Positions 9,775-20,300 of a stretch of DNA of 64,000 bases are shown here, in pieces. Source of the stretch: Bin87 sp965203195 (GTDB lineage: Bacteria; Chloroflexota; Dehalococcoidia; Lucifugimonadales; UBA3495). The stretch covers positions 496,001-560,000 of the forward strand of contig OZ241860.1 in assembly GCA_965203195.1 (NCBI GenBank), written 5' to 3'. Within the stretch, counting starts at the first letter, position 1, and each line of letters opens with the position of its first letter. Under the pieces are notes generated by a model. The model ran no database searches. It saw nothing but the letters and a program-made list of their open reading frames with translations, and was not told where the DNA came from. A program made the position numbers and the translations under genes.

Positions 9775-10201
9775 CCACGCGACGCATCTGATCCGAATTT
9801 TCCCCAACCTGCGGGAAGGAGAGTACGAAGTTATCTGCCCGCCATCGGACCAGTACAATTGCATCGCCTATGCGGCCGGAGATACCAGCTAGCACTGGGA
9901 AGACGACAATCCAAACAGTTACTGGCATCCCGATGCCAAGCGGGGGCCGACCACCGCTGATCTGGCCGTCCTTTTCAGGAAGCTGGGATTTAAAAAATGC
10001 GGCGGCCCGCGCCTGGAGCCAAAATATCAAAAAGTCGCGCTCTACGGCAAGCAAAGGTTATGGACTCACGCCGCGCTGCAAACGTCAAACGGTCGTTGGC
10101 GCAGCAAGCTGGGCAAGGAAGGAGAGCTCATCGAGCATGGAACGCCTGATGATCTAATTGGAGATGAATACGGCGCCCGTATATGTATATGCGGAAACTG
10201 A
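9761..10201 (+). pseudogene. DUF7689-like protein interrupted by an amber codon
   Basis: ATG at 9761 overlaps the end of the restriction gene. The frame reads 43 codons to TAG at 9890-9892 and then continues open to TGA at 10199-10201, 146 codons in all. The family signature runs across the stop: YNCIAYAAGDTS before it, then HWEDDNPNSYWHP, KVALYGK, THAALQTSNGRWRSKLG and IEHGTPDDLIG after it. The stop falls where relatives have Arg/Trp next to a Trp-rich segment, so one base change can explain it. In other genomes DUF7689 proteins follow a small protein like the one fused to the restriction enzyme here. The function is unknown. The stop may be a recent nonsense mutation or a sequencing error. 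Confidence 0.65.
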
Positions 10202-10260
10202 TACCGTAGACGGCGGGTGCTTTGACGACGCGCCCGGACGGATGGCGCCGGCGGCGAAAA

Positions 10261-10296
10261 CGAGGCCGGGGCGGATGCGTATCCGCCCCGGCCTCG
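10261..10296. terminator. Perfect 16-bp hairpin between convergent genes
   Basis: Positions 10261-10276 are the exact reverse complement of 10281-10296, with a 4-nt GCGT loop. The stem is very GC-rich. It lies between the 3' end of the plus-strand DUF7689 frame (10201) and the 3' end of the minus-strand GLUG pseudogene (10424). There is no T run on either side, so it is a terminator candidate without a U tract, or an mRNA-stabilising hairpin. Confidence 0.55.
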
Positions 10297-10423
10297 TCGC
10301 TGCCCGGAGGTTCCTTTTCCGAAGGCCCCTTTTCCGGAGACGCCTTTCCCGGCGGCTACCGCCAGCAATCCCGGCGGCCGCCTCCACCGGCATATTACGG
10401 GCAGTCTGCTCAATACCCGCAAC

Positions 10424-11658
10424 CTAGCCAGGCTGGCTAGGGTGCCAGAAGGCGCGGGCTACTGCCGTTGCCCGCAACATCCATGCCTGGTACTTCAGCG
10501 CCGAGTACTGGCGGGAGGTGCCAAAGTCCCACCAGTCCGCGTTCCACCCGGCATAAATGCCGGTGGAGCCGGTCGGAGCCTGCAACTCCCGCGTGGTCTT
10601 GCTCGCGCCACCGTCGCCACGGGATTGGCCGGTAGTTTGGGTGTCCCAATAGCTGTCGGTGACGAATATGAAATGCCGATTGCCAATCAGACCGCCCACA
10701 TCGCTATTGCCAGTTACACGGCCGGTGGCGTAACTGCCGGCAATAGCGCTGTCGCTGCGACTGGAACCGACCAAGCCACCAACATAACTGCCTTCGCCGG
10801 TCACCGCGCCGGAATCGTAGCTGTCGGCAATTGTCCCCTGATTGCTCCCAACTAAACCGCTGACGCTGCCTCCGCCGCTGGACACGTTCCCCCTGCTGTA
10901 ACCGGCCAGCCCCCCAATTCCGCTGTTGCCGGAAACGCTGCCGCCATTGCTGCCCACCAGCCCGCCGACCCAACCTTTGCCCGACACCCTGATCTCGGTC
11001 AGCCGCCTATTGCGAATGCCGGCATCCTCTCCGGTAGCCCGGAACAGCCCGCTGTGGTCAGCTTCCGCCCAGCGGATGAACAGATTGGCATTCGTATGCC
11101 CGTTGCCGTCAAAAACGGCGTTGTACCGGAACCGCGTCTCCGGATCGCCGACAGGCAGCCAGCCCGCGCCTTCGTTCCAGTGAGCATCGCCGGCGCCGGG
11201 GTCACCGCTGCCGTCGGTGTCAAAGTCCAGGTCGGCCGTAGTCAGGTAAGTCCAGTTCGACCAGCCGGCTGCGTTGCCAAAGCGATGCCCAACGCTGGCC
11301 GCAATGAAGTCGTATTGCACGCCCGGTTCCAAATCGGAAAGGGTCTGGGCGGTTTGCCCCCGGTTGACCACATCGTGAAAAGCGAACACGTCCAGCCATT
11401 CCCGCCGGTCTTCCGCCTGCACCGCCTGGAAGGTTTCCATATTCACCCAGCCGATGCGGTAATACGCCGCGTCCGCCACCGCATCCCACCTCACCACCGC
11501 CTAGCCGGGAGTATCGCCGTTTGCCGCCCGGACATTAGCCGGCGCTACCGTCCCTGCTGCCCCTGCCCCTGCGCCCCGTTCGGGGAAGGCACCAGACTCA
11601 ATCCGATAACGGCCGCCAGAACCACAGCCAGGCCCAATCCCAAGACTATCGCTTTCAT
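10424..11658 (-). pseudogene. Short secreted GLUG-repeat protein, disrupted N-terminus
   Basis: ATG at 11658 follows GAGGA and starts a clear signal peptide (MKAIVLGLGLAVVLAAVIG). About 30 codons later the coding frame shifts, and then a TAG falls in NGDTPG-AVVRWD. The rest is open to TAG at 10424-10426. The body begins with a fibronectin-III-like unit (VVRWDAVADAAYYRIGW). It continues with LDFDTDGSGD and NAVFDGNGHT segments, the same as in the giant GLUG proteins of this window, then several GGLVGS/GSYATG repeats and the closing SYWDTQTTGQS and SALKYQAWM. It looks like a small relative of the giant genes at 14.3 and 46.2 kb, probably a cell-surface protein, now inactive. Ribosomes could restart at GTG 11497, but that product would lack a signal peptide. 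Confidence 0.65.
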
Positions 11659-11880
11659 CGTTGCCATTCCTCACTGGCGAAATTGCCGCGCTGAAACCGT
11701 CGCCGCGCGGCTGCCGGCCCTATGGCGGACAGGGCGCAATATACACCATTTCCGGCGCGATGAGGCCGAAATCCACACTCGCGGAAATCACCACGAAAGT
11801 GAAGAAATTCGCAATGTGATCCATGGGATCCCGAGTTTTGAATAACCTTACGCGGCACCCTCCACCTGGCGCCGCTCTGT

Positions 11881-11886
11881 GATAAT
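11881..11886 (+). promoter_or_regulatory. Candidate -10 box of a leaderless methyltransferase transcript
   Basis: GATAAT lies 8 bp before the ATG at 11895. At normal spacing transcription would begin at or beside the start codon, giving a leaderless mRNA, and no ribosome-binding sequence is present between the two. No clear -35 box is seen. Confidence 0.35.
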
Positions 11887-11894
11887 ATACAGCC

Positions 11895-13043
11895 ATGACT
11901 ACCCAAGCCAACTTGCCCGATTTTGTGGCCGTGGACTTCTACTGCGGCGCCGGCGGCGGCGCCCGCAGGCTGATTGACGCCGGCGGGTACGTAATCGCCG
12001 GCATCGACAAGGACGCCGCCTGCCGCGAAACCTACCAGCGCAACAACCGGAACCGCTTCCTGGACCACGCTGGACCGGAGTTCATCCTAAAGGATATGTT
12101 CCCGCGCTCGGCCGAATACCCGGACGGCGAACAGGACGAAATCCGGGACGAGCTGCGCGAACTGGTGGCACGCCGCCGAGCTCAATGCGACAATGCGCCG
12201 CCGTTGCTTTTCGCCGTTTGCGCGCCGTGCCAATCGTTCACCAAGTTCGTCCAGCCCAATATGATGGCAGGTAGAATCGCCGGCAGGAAGCGGGACCGCG
12301 ACCTGCTCGCTCAAGCCGTCGTCTTTATCCGGGAATTCAGGCCCGACATGGTACTGTCGGAAAATGTAGCCGGCATCGAGCGCGGCGTGCACGGCCCGGT
12401 TTGGAAAAACTTCCAAAATGAGTTGCGCAACTTGGGATACCGGGTAGGCGCCGCCGAGGTCAATGCATCCCGTTTCGCCGTCCCGCAACGCCGCCGCCGC
12501 GCCATTATAATGGCCACCAAAACCACCCGGTCGGAGCGGGCCAGCATGGACTTGCCCGTTCCTCCCGGATCCGATAACAAGCCCCCGACGACCAAAGAAA
12601 TCATAGGCAAGCTCCCTCCTCTGCCCGCCGGCGGACGGGACGGAAACATCCCGAACCATCAGCGCCGGAACCTGTCCGACATCAACCGCCGCCGCCTTCA
12701 AGCCGTGGCTCCAGGCGAGCCTAACTTCGGATTCTCCGATGAGCTGGCACTGCCCTGCCACCGCCGCCTGGACATTAAAGGCAAACGCGGATTCGGCGAC
12801 GTTTATACCCGCGTCCACCCGTACCGGCCGGCGCCGACCATCACCACCCGCTTTCACAGCGTATCCAACGGGCGTTTCGGCCACTACGAACAGGACCGCG
12901 GGCTTTCCTTGCATGAAGGCGCCCTCCTACAGTCGTTCCCGCCGGACTACGAATTCCATGCCGAAGGAATGGACACCGTAGCACGGATGATAGGCAACGC
13001 GGTTCCCCCCAAACTGGCCGAGCAACTCGCTAGGCCGTGTTGA
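11895..13043 (+). CDS. DNA (cytosine-5-)-methyltransferase
   Basis: The 382-residue protein has the ordered motifs of C5-cytosine methyltransferases. Motif I is DFYCGAGGG (14-22), motif IV has the catalytic Cys in APCQSF (near 111-115), motif VI is ENV (near 156), motif VIII is QRRRR (near 198), and motif X is GNAVPP near the C-terminus. It transfers a methyl group from S-adenosylmethionine to cytosine, probably in a restriction-modification or orphan epigenetic role. No cognate nuclease gene is adjacent, although the type ISP enzyme is 2 kb upstream. The last residues (QLARPC) and stop fall exactly where IS5-type debris begins, so the natural C-terminus has been replaced by a few residues. 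All catalytic motifs remain, so it may still work. Confidence 0.85.
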   Translation: MTTQANLPDFVAVDFYCGAGGGARRLIDAGGYVIAGIDKDAACRETYQRNNRNRFLDHAGPEFILKDMFPRSAEYPDGEQDEIRDELRELVARRRAQCDNAPPLLFAVCAPCQSFTKFVQPNMMAGRIAGRKRDRDLLAQAVVFIREFRPDMVLSENVAGIERGVHGPVWKNFQNELRNLGYRVGAAEVNASRFAVPQRRRRAIIMATKTTRSERASMDLPVPPGSDNKPPTTKEIIGKLPPLPAGGRDGNIPNHQRRNLSDINRRRLQAVAPGEPNFGFSDELALPCHRRLDIKGKRGFGDVYTRVHPYRPAPTITTRFHSVSNGRFGHYEQDRGLSLHEGALLQSFPPDYEFHAEGMDTVARMIGNAVPPKLAEQLARPC

Positions 13044-13547
13044 TATTTCAGCGTAGCCGGATGAGGTCCGCCGCAAAATGCCAAACCCCCAAGTAGCGCC
13101 GGATCAACTTCTCAGACCTGGTGAACACCCGCCGATAGCACTTCGCTTTGCCAATAAAGCACTCCACCAATGACGCTCCCTGTACAGGTCCGGGTCGTGC
13201 AGGGTTACTACCTTCCGGTTGAAATGCCCCGGCACACAGCTGTCATCCCAACTCCGCAATGCACTCCCTCAGCCACTGGGCATCGTACCCCTTGTCCGCA
13301 ATCACATACTCGCCGGCGTAGCCGGACAGAACGCTTCGGCCTGGGCAATATCATTCTCCTGGCCTCCCGTCAGGATAAAATGCAAAGGATTGCCCAGCCC
13401 GTCCACTGTGATGTGCACCTTGGTACTGAACCTGCCCGACTGCGCCCTAATGCCTGGGAGTCCCGACCGCCCACTTTGTAGGGGCGCCAGCGGCGTCTGG
13501 ATGGGCGCGAACGATGGCATTGTCAATGATACCGCCAAGCGCGGTAG
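13044..13547 (-). pseudogene. IS5-family transposase remnant
   Basis: Read on the minus strand in three frames, the pieces align as one transposase: DNAIVRAHPDAAGAP, then FSTKVHITVDGLGNPLHFIL with TGGQENDIAQAEA, then GEYVIADKGYDAQWLREC, then LVECFIGKAKCYRRVFTRSE. These hold the three catalytic acidic positions of IS5-type DDE enzymes. At least three frameshifts separate them, and the N-terminal coding end is missing at about 13547. The left edge (GCCGTGTTGATATTTCA) looks like the element's terminal repeat, inserted at the end of the cytosine methyltransferase gene. Confidence 0.7.
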
Positions 13548-13660
13548 CGTTTCGTTTCAGGTGGTTTGGTTGATCAGCTCCTGCCCCGTCGCCAAATGAC
13601 GCAACCATTGCGATAACGCCTCACGCACCAGATATGAAGTCCGAGCCGGGCCGTTGCTTT
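13548..13660. repeat. Segment repeated in inverted orientation at 46.99-47.21 kb
   Basis: Short blocks here, including GTAGCGTTTCGTTT, AGGTGGTTTGGTTGATCAG and a later CACCAGATATGAAGTCC, recur with small changes on the opposite strand at about 46995-47215. Each copy lies upstream of a PaREP1/HEPN plus giant GLUG cassette, so the duplication that made the two cassettes appears to have included this flank. Confidence 0.55.
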
Positions 13661-13722
13661 GAGAGGAGTTTTGCCGGCGGCTTTGCCTGGACAGCCGCCG
13701 CACCGCCCAAAAATACGCCGGC

Positions 13723-14091
13723 ATGGCCCAGGATTTCCGCGCCAGCGCCTGGGAGCATCTGGACAAAGGCGACCTGCCCCAGGCGTCCAACAAAGCTTGG
13801 GGCCTGGTAGCTGAAACTGTCAAAGCCATCAGCGCCCACTATGGCGGCATCATCCACTCCCACCGCGCCATTGCCGAAGTGGTCGGAGAACTGGCCCGGC
13901 TGGCCGGCAGCGCCGGCGATACGCAAACCCGGGTCTGGATCAACGCCGCCTTTCTGTCCGCCCGTGGCCTCCATACCAACTTCTACGAAAACGAAATGCC
14001 AGAGGAGCAAGTCCAAGACGGCATCGTCACTTGCGAGCAGCTCTCCCAGCGGCTCTACGAACTGTTCTACCCCGCCGGCCACAGCCCCTAG
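13723..14091 (+). CDS. PaREP1/HEPN-like small protein (cassette 1)
   Basis: The 122-residue all-helical protein contains the stretch AWEHLDKGDLPQASNKAWGL and a Glu/Ser/Cys-rich C-terminal helix ending LYELFYPAGHSP. This resembles PaREP1-family proteins, small HEPN-like helical proteins common in archaea and some bacteria. The role is unestablished, although HEPN-fold relatives include toxins and nucleotidyltransferase partners. A close paralogue precedes the second giant GLUG gene (46350-46859). Compared with that copy, the start is lost: homology extends upstream (RTAQKYAGMAQ) without an in-frame start, so this copy may be 5'-truncated and use ATG 13723. The conserved RxxxxH motif of RNase HEPN domains is not evident. 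Confidence 0.6.
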   Translation: MAQDFRASAWEHLDKGDLPQASNKAWGLVAETVKAISAHYGGIIHSHRAIAEVVGELARLAGSAGDTQTRVWINAAFLSARGLHTNFYENEMPEEQVQDGIVTCEQLSQRLYELFYPAGHSP

Positions 14092-14227
14092 ACGCCCCCT
14101 TGCCCCCGGCCCGACGGCCCGCCCGCCCCCATTGCCGGCGCTTGCCCGCTTATTGTACTATTCTGCCCTAACCGCATATCATGGCGGCGCACCCGGCCGC
14201 GCCGTGCGCTTACGGAGCCATATTACG

Positions 14228-14305
14228 ATGCTGAACCCCAACCGCCGCCTACCCGCTTCTGCCCCCCCCCCCCCCCCCCCCCCCGCAACAGGGGTGGCAA
14301 AATGA
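14228..14305 (+). promoter_or_regulatory. Conserved start region read out of frame by the poly-C tract
   Basis: ATG at 14228 is preceded by ACGGAG, and the same CACGGAGCC/ATGCTGAAC context precedes the second giant gene at 46190. From this ATG the frame is MLNPNRRLPASA, seven Pro, ATGVAK, then TGA at 14303-14305, which overlaps the ATG at 14302. Adding one C (or removing two) would fuse it to the giant frame. Confidence 0.65.
14262..14284 (+). repeat. Poly-C tract, 23 nt, candidate phase-variation switch (gene 1)
   Basis: Twenty-three consecutive C residues lie between the conserved ATG at 14228 and the signal-peptide core of the giant GLUG gene. Homopolymers of this length change length readily by polymerase slippage. 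The tract encodes poly-proline in the ATG frame. At 23 C the conserved ATG is out of frame with the giant ORF. Confidence 0.8.
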
Positions 14306-17300
14306 CGCCCCGCGCCGCTGCGCGGACGGCCGCCCGCGCCACCACTGCCGCCACCACCCCCCGCATCGCCGCCCTGGCCCTCCTCCTCGCCGCCATCCTG
14401 CTGGCCGGCGGGATGCTGGCCGGGCCCACGCCGCCGGCCGCCGCCACTGCCCTGGCCGTCAGCGCAATCGCCATCCAGTCCTCCGCCGGCACGGATACGC
14501 AGTATCACACCGGCGAGGACATCATCATCCGCGTCACCTTCGGCGCCGAAACCATCACCGCCCACTCCAGCGCCACCATTACCATCAACGTGGGCGGTAC
14601 CAGCCGCACCGCCTCCGCCCCTGACCTGCCTTCGGGCGGTACTAACACCTATGTGGACTTCACCTACACGGTGGCCGACGACGACGCAGACGCCAACGGC
14701 ATTACCGTGGCCGCCGGCGCTCTGGGCGGCAGTTACTCCCACACCGACGCTCATCCCACCATCACTTTTACTCAAACCGTGGCCGCCTCGGCATCCCACC
14801 GGGTAAATGTCGATGTCACCGACTACGACACCGACAGCGACGGGCTGATTGAAATTAAAAGCCTGGCCCAACTGAACGCCATCCGCTGGGATTTGAACGG
14901 CGACGGAGATCCGACCGCCGCCAACGCGGCCGACTACGCCGCCGCCTTTCCGGGCCGCTCGGAAGCCCACGGCTGCCCCGACACCGACGACACTGGCACC
15001 GACCCCGGCCCCTGCCTGGGCTACGAACTCGCCGCCAACCTGGACTTTGACACCGACGGCGACGGCGCAACCCACACCAACGGCACGGGCGATGACGACG
15101 ATGCCTACTACACCACCACCACCGGAACCGGCGCCGGCTGGAACCCCATCGGCGGGGCCGATGAAACCACGCACCAGACCTTTACCACCACTTTCGAGGG
15201 CAACAACCACACCATATCAAACCTGTACATCAACCTGGACACCAACACTACCAGCACCGCTACCTTTGTGGGCCTGTTCGCCGACATTGCCGGCGGCGGC
15301 ACGGTGCGCAATGTGGGCCTGGTGAACCCCTATGTCAGCAACACGCGGAGCGGCTACGCCCTTTTCACCCGCACCGGCGCCCTGGCCGGACGCAACAATT
15401 CCGGCTCCACGGTGAGCGGCGTCGCGGTCGCCGGCGGCTCCGTCACCGGCACCAAGAACGGCGGGAGCGGAAATGATGCTAACCTGGTGGGCTGTCTGAT
15501 TGGCTACAACGGAGGCACGGTGACGACAAGTCACGCCAGCTGCGCCGCCACTGCCACCGGGTCGTATTTCGGTGGCGACCTCGCCGGCGGCCTGGTCGGG
15601 CGGAGCGACAGCGCGATTCGGGACAGCTATGCTACGGGAGATATCAGCGCCGACCGTTCGGCGGGCGGACTGGTTGGAGCGGTGCTCTCCAATGGCGCCA
15701 GCACAACCGGCAGTTACGCCACCGGCGTCGTATCCGCCAGCGGCGGCGGCGGCCAGGCGAATGCCGGTGGCCTGGTGGGCACCACGGTCGGGTCCGTAAC
15801 CGGCAGTTACGCCACCGGCGCCGTATCCGCCAGCGGGAACGATGTCTGGGCCGGCGGCCTGGCGGGGAATGTGTCCTCCCGGCCCGTGACCACCAGCTAC
15901 GCCACCGGCGCCGTATCCGGCAGCGGCACCGGCACCGTCCACATAGGCGGCCTGGCGGGCCGGCTCAGCGCTAGTGTCAGCGCCAGCGCCACTTACGCCA
16001 CCGGCGCGGTATCCGTCAGCGGCGGCGGCACCAAGTTAGTGGGCGGCCTGGTGGGCCGACTCGGCGAATCTGCCAGCGTCACCGCCAGCTACGCCACGGG
16101 CGCCACATCCGGCAACAACGCTCTGGTCGGCTCTGTCGGCGCCAGCGTCACGGTAGCCAACAGTTACTGGGACTCTACTGTTAACCCGGGGGTGGGCAGC
16201 GCCGGCGGCGGTAGCGGCCAGACCACCGCCAACCTGCAAATGCCTACGGAGTACGGCTCCGGCATTTACTCGACCTGGAATGTGGGCAACAATGACCCGT
16301 GGCACTTCGGCAGCAGTTCCCAGTATCCGATACTAAAGTTCGGCCACGATGCGTTGAGCGTGGCGCGGCAAATCGCGCAGCAGACTTCCCCGCCGCCCAC
16401 TCCGATGGACTACGATGACGACAACGACAACCTGATTGACATCACCACCCTGTCCCAGCTGGACGCCGTCCGCCACGACCTGAACGGGGACGGGCGCAGC
16501 GCCACCGGGGACGGCGCCGTCAGCTACGCCGCCGCCTTTCCCGCCCTGACGAAAGGCATGGGCTGCCCGGCCACCTGCGCAGGCTACGAGCTGATGGAGG
16601 ACCTGGACTTTGACACCGACGGGGACGGCAGCCACAGCAGCGGCACAATCGACGCCGACGATGCCGCCACCTACTTCGACGTGGACGACAGCGACGACAG
16701 CGACGGCGTCACCGGCTGGACGCCCATCGGCGGGCATAGCAGCGCGGCATCGCCCTACACCGCCATTTTTGAGGGCAACGGAAACACCATTGACAACCTC
16801 TACATCAGCCTGTCCACCAGCGCCGCCACTGCCGGCCGGTACGTCGGCCTGTTCGCCGGCATCGGCGCGGCCAATGCCCCCGGCGCGGTGCGGAATGTGG
16901 GCCTGGTGAATCCCTATGTCGCCAACACGCGCACCGCCGCCAGCGGCATGACCTATGTCTATACCGGGGCGCTGGCCGGCAGCAACAGCGCCGCCGGCAC
17001 GATCAACGGCGCTTATGTCTCCGGCGGCTCCGTTGCCGCTACCCAGAACACCTCCACGACTTTCGTTTCCAACAACGCCGGCTGTCTGCTGGGCTACAAC
17101 CTGGGCGCCGTGAACGACAGCTACGCCGACGCCTGCGCCGCCAGCGCCACGGGCAACGCCACCGGCATCGCCCGGGACTACGCCGGCGGCCTGGCCGGGC
17201 AGAGCGAAGGCGCTACGCAGCGCAGCTATGCTACGGGGACGGTGATGGCCGACAATTACGCCGGCGGCCTGTTCGGGGCCATGGCCGGCGGGGGCACGGC

Positions 17301-20300
17301 CACGGCCAGCTACGCCACCGGCGCCGCCACCGCCAGCGTTTCCGGCGGCCGGGCCGGCGGTCTGGTGGGAGAGCTGAGCAATGCCAACACGGCCGTGATT
17401 GCCTGCTTCGCCAAGGGCGCCGCCACCGCCAACGGCGGCAACGCCGACGCCGGCGGACTGGTGGGCGGCGCCATATCCGGCTCGGCGGTGCGCGCCGCCT
17501 ACGCCACCGGCGCGGTGGTCGCCAGTGGCAGCGGCATCAACAACGCCGGCGGGCTGGTGGGCGCCCTCGACGGCTCCGGCACCAACGTCCACGTCGCCTA
17601 CGCCATCGGCGCGGTGGACGCCAGCGGCGGCAGCACCAACAACGAAGGCGGGCTGGTGGGCAACATCACCAACAGCGCCACGGTGACCAACAGCCATTGG
17701 AACATCACCGTCAATATGTTCACGGCCGAGTCCAATGTCAGCAAAACCACCGCCCAGCTGCGAATGCCCACGGACTACCCCGGTTCCACGGAGACCACGG
17801 CCACTTTCTACCGCTGGAATGTGGACCTGGACAATGCCGATGGCGACAACAGCCCCATTTCCGGCGGCGACGACCCGTGGGATTTCGGCGCCAGCGGCGA
17901 CTACCCGGTACTGAGCTACGGCGGCATCAGCCTGGCCGCCCAGGACCGCACGCCGGTGGACTACGACGCCGACAACGACGGCCTCATTGACATCGACAGC
18001 CTGGCGCGCCTCAACGCCGTCCGCTACGACCTGGACGGCAACGGCGTTCACTCCGACACGGCCTACAACGCCGTGTTTGTGAACCGCGACCGCAGCGCCG
18101 CCGGGCTGATGGGCTGCCCCCTGGCCGACCACGATGACGATGAGATGACGCCGGAGCAGGCCCACTGCACCGGCTACGAACTGGTGGCGGATTTGACCTT
18201 TGACACTGACGCCAGCGGCGGCATCGCCGCCGGCGATGATTACTGGAACAGCGGCGCGGGCTGGGTTCCTATTGGCGATGGCAACGCCGATTACAGCGGC
18301 GTCTTTGAGGGCAACCGCCGCACCATCGACTACCTGTTGATCAACATTAGCGGCGGCGGCGCCACTGTGCCGCTCCGCGTCGGGCTGTTCGGACAACTGG
18401 GTAGCGCCGGCGTCATCAGAGGCGTGGGCCTGACCAATGCCAGTGTGAGCCGGGCGGCGGCTCCTAACGGCGGCATCTACGCCGGCGCCCTGGTGGGGAA
18501 CAACTATGGCGCGGTAACCGCCAGCAGCGCCGCCGGCAGCGTATCGGCCGCCGCCCCCTCCACCGCCTCCAGCAACTCCTACGCCGGCGGGCTGGTGGGG
18601 CAGAACGGCACCGGCGGCGCCATCAACGCCAGCTGGGCCAATGTCGCCGTGGCCGTCAACGCCCCCATGGTCCGGGCCGGCGGGCTGGCGGGCGACAGCT
18701 ACGGCGGCAAGATCGTCGCCAGCCACGCTATGGGCGCCGTAACCGTCACCGACAGCAATGGCGCCAATGCCGGCGGGCTGGTCGGGCGCATTCAGGATAA
18801 CGTACTTCGCACCCCCGATGTCCTGAGCGTCATTGACGCCAGCTACGCCACCGGCGCCGTCAGCGGCAGCGGAACCGGCACGCGCACGCTGGCCGGCCTG
18901 GTCGCCAGCAGCACCAACGCCGCCCGGGTCACCAACAGCTACTACGACAACACCGCCGCCGGCACCACCCTGACCGCCAGCGCCGGCGGCGGCGAGGGCA
19001 AGACCACCGCCGAACTGCAAAGCATCACCGGGTACGACGCCGGCAGCATTTACGAAAACTGGAACGTAGACGTGGACGGCGTAACCGGCAACGATGACCC
19101 GTGGCACTTCGGCACGGCCAGCCAGTACCCCACGCTGAAGTACGGCGGCTTCTCCCCGGCGGCGCAGGGTTCCAGCGGCACGGACTACGATACCGACAGC
19201 GACGGCCTCATTGAAATCACCACCCTGGCCCAGCTGGACGCCATCCGCCTGGACCTGGACGGCGACGGGCGCCCCACGACCCGCATTCTCGACTACCTGT
19301 CCGCCTTCCCCTTGGGCGATGTGGGCAGCGACGCCGAAATGGGCGCCGCCGGGCGCATGGGCTGCGCCTATGACGACGACAACGACCCGGCCACCGACCC
19401 GGCGCTGGCGTGCATCGGCTACGAGCTGATGAACGACTTGGACTTTGACACCAACGACAGCGGCGCCACCCACACCGCCGGCGTGGGCGACTCCGGCGAT
19501 GACTACTACAACGGCGGCGTGGGCTGGCAGCCCATCGGCGGCCACGACGCCAACGCCCAACCCTACACCGCCATTTTGGACGGCAACGGCAACGACATTG
19601 AGAACCTGTTCATCAACCTGGACACCTCTGCCGATACGGACGGCAGATTCGTGGGCCTGTTCGCCAACATCAGCAGCGCCGGCGCAGTTCGCAACCTGGG
19701 CCTGGTGAACCCCTACCTCAAAAATATGCGCAGCGGCGACGGCCGCTTCATTTACTACGGCGCCCTGGCCGGACACAGCGACGGCGCCGTGAGCCGCGTT
19801 TCGGTTCGCGGCGGCCAGGTTGCCGGCGGCCAGACCAACGCGGGAAGCAACAGCAACTATGTCGGCTGTCTGCTGGGCCGGAGCCAGGGGGGAACCGTCA
19901 GCGACAGCTACGCCACCTGCGCCGCCACGGCCGCCGGGGGCGGTCGGGGCGTGGTGGGCGGCCTGGTGGGGTACAACCGGGGCGGCGCGGTGCTCCGCAG
20001 CTATGCGGAGGGCGCGGTGTCGTCCGACTATCAGGCGGGCGGCCTGGTGGGATTTTCGGGCCGGAGTACCGGCCGGATCAGCGACAGCTACGCCACCGGC
20101 GCGGTCGCCATCACCGGGCATGGCGAGGCCGGCGGGCTGGTGGGATTCAACAACGCCGGCGCCGATATTGTGGACAGCTACGCCACCGGCGCGGTGTCCA
20201 GCAGCGGCAGCGGCTCCGGGGCCACCAATACGAACGACGCCGGCGGTCTGGTGGGGGAAATGACCAGTCCCGGCTCCACCCTGACCGGCAGCTACGCCAC

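Noticed and set aside
9890..9892. Pyrrolysine or recoded TAG in the DUF7689 frame
   Set aside because: Ordinary genes here end in TAG, and a Trp/Arg codon fits by one base change, so nonsense mutation or error is simpler. Kept only as a low-interest check.
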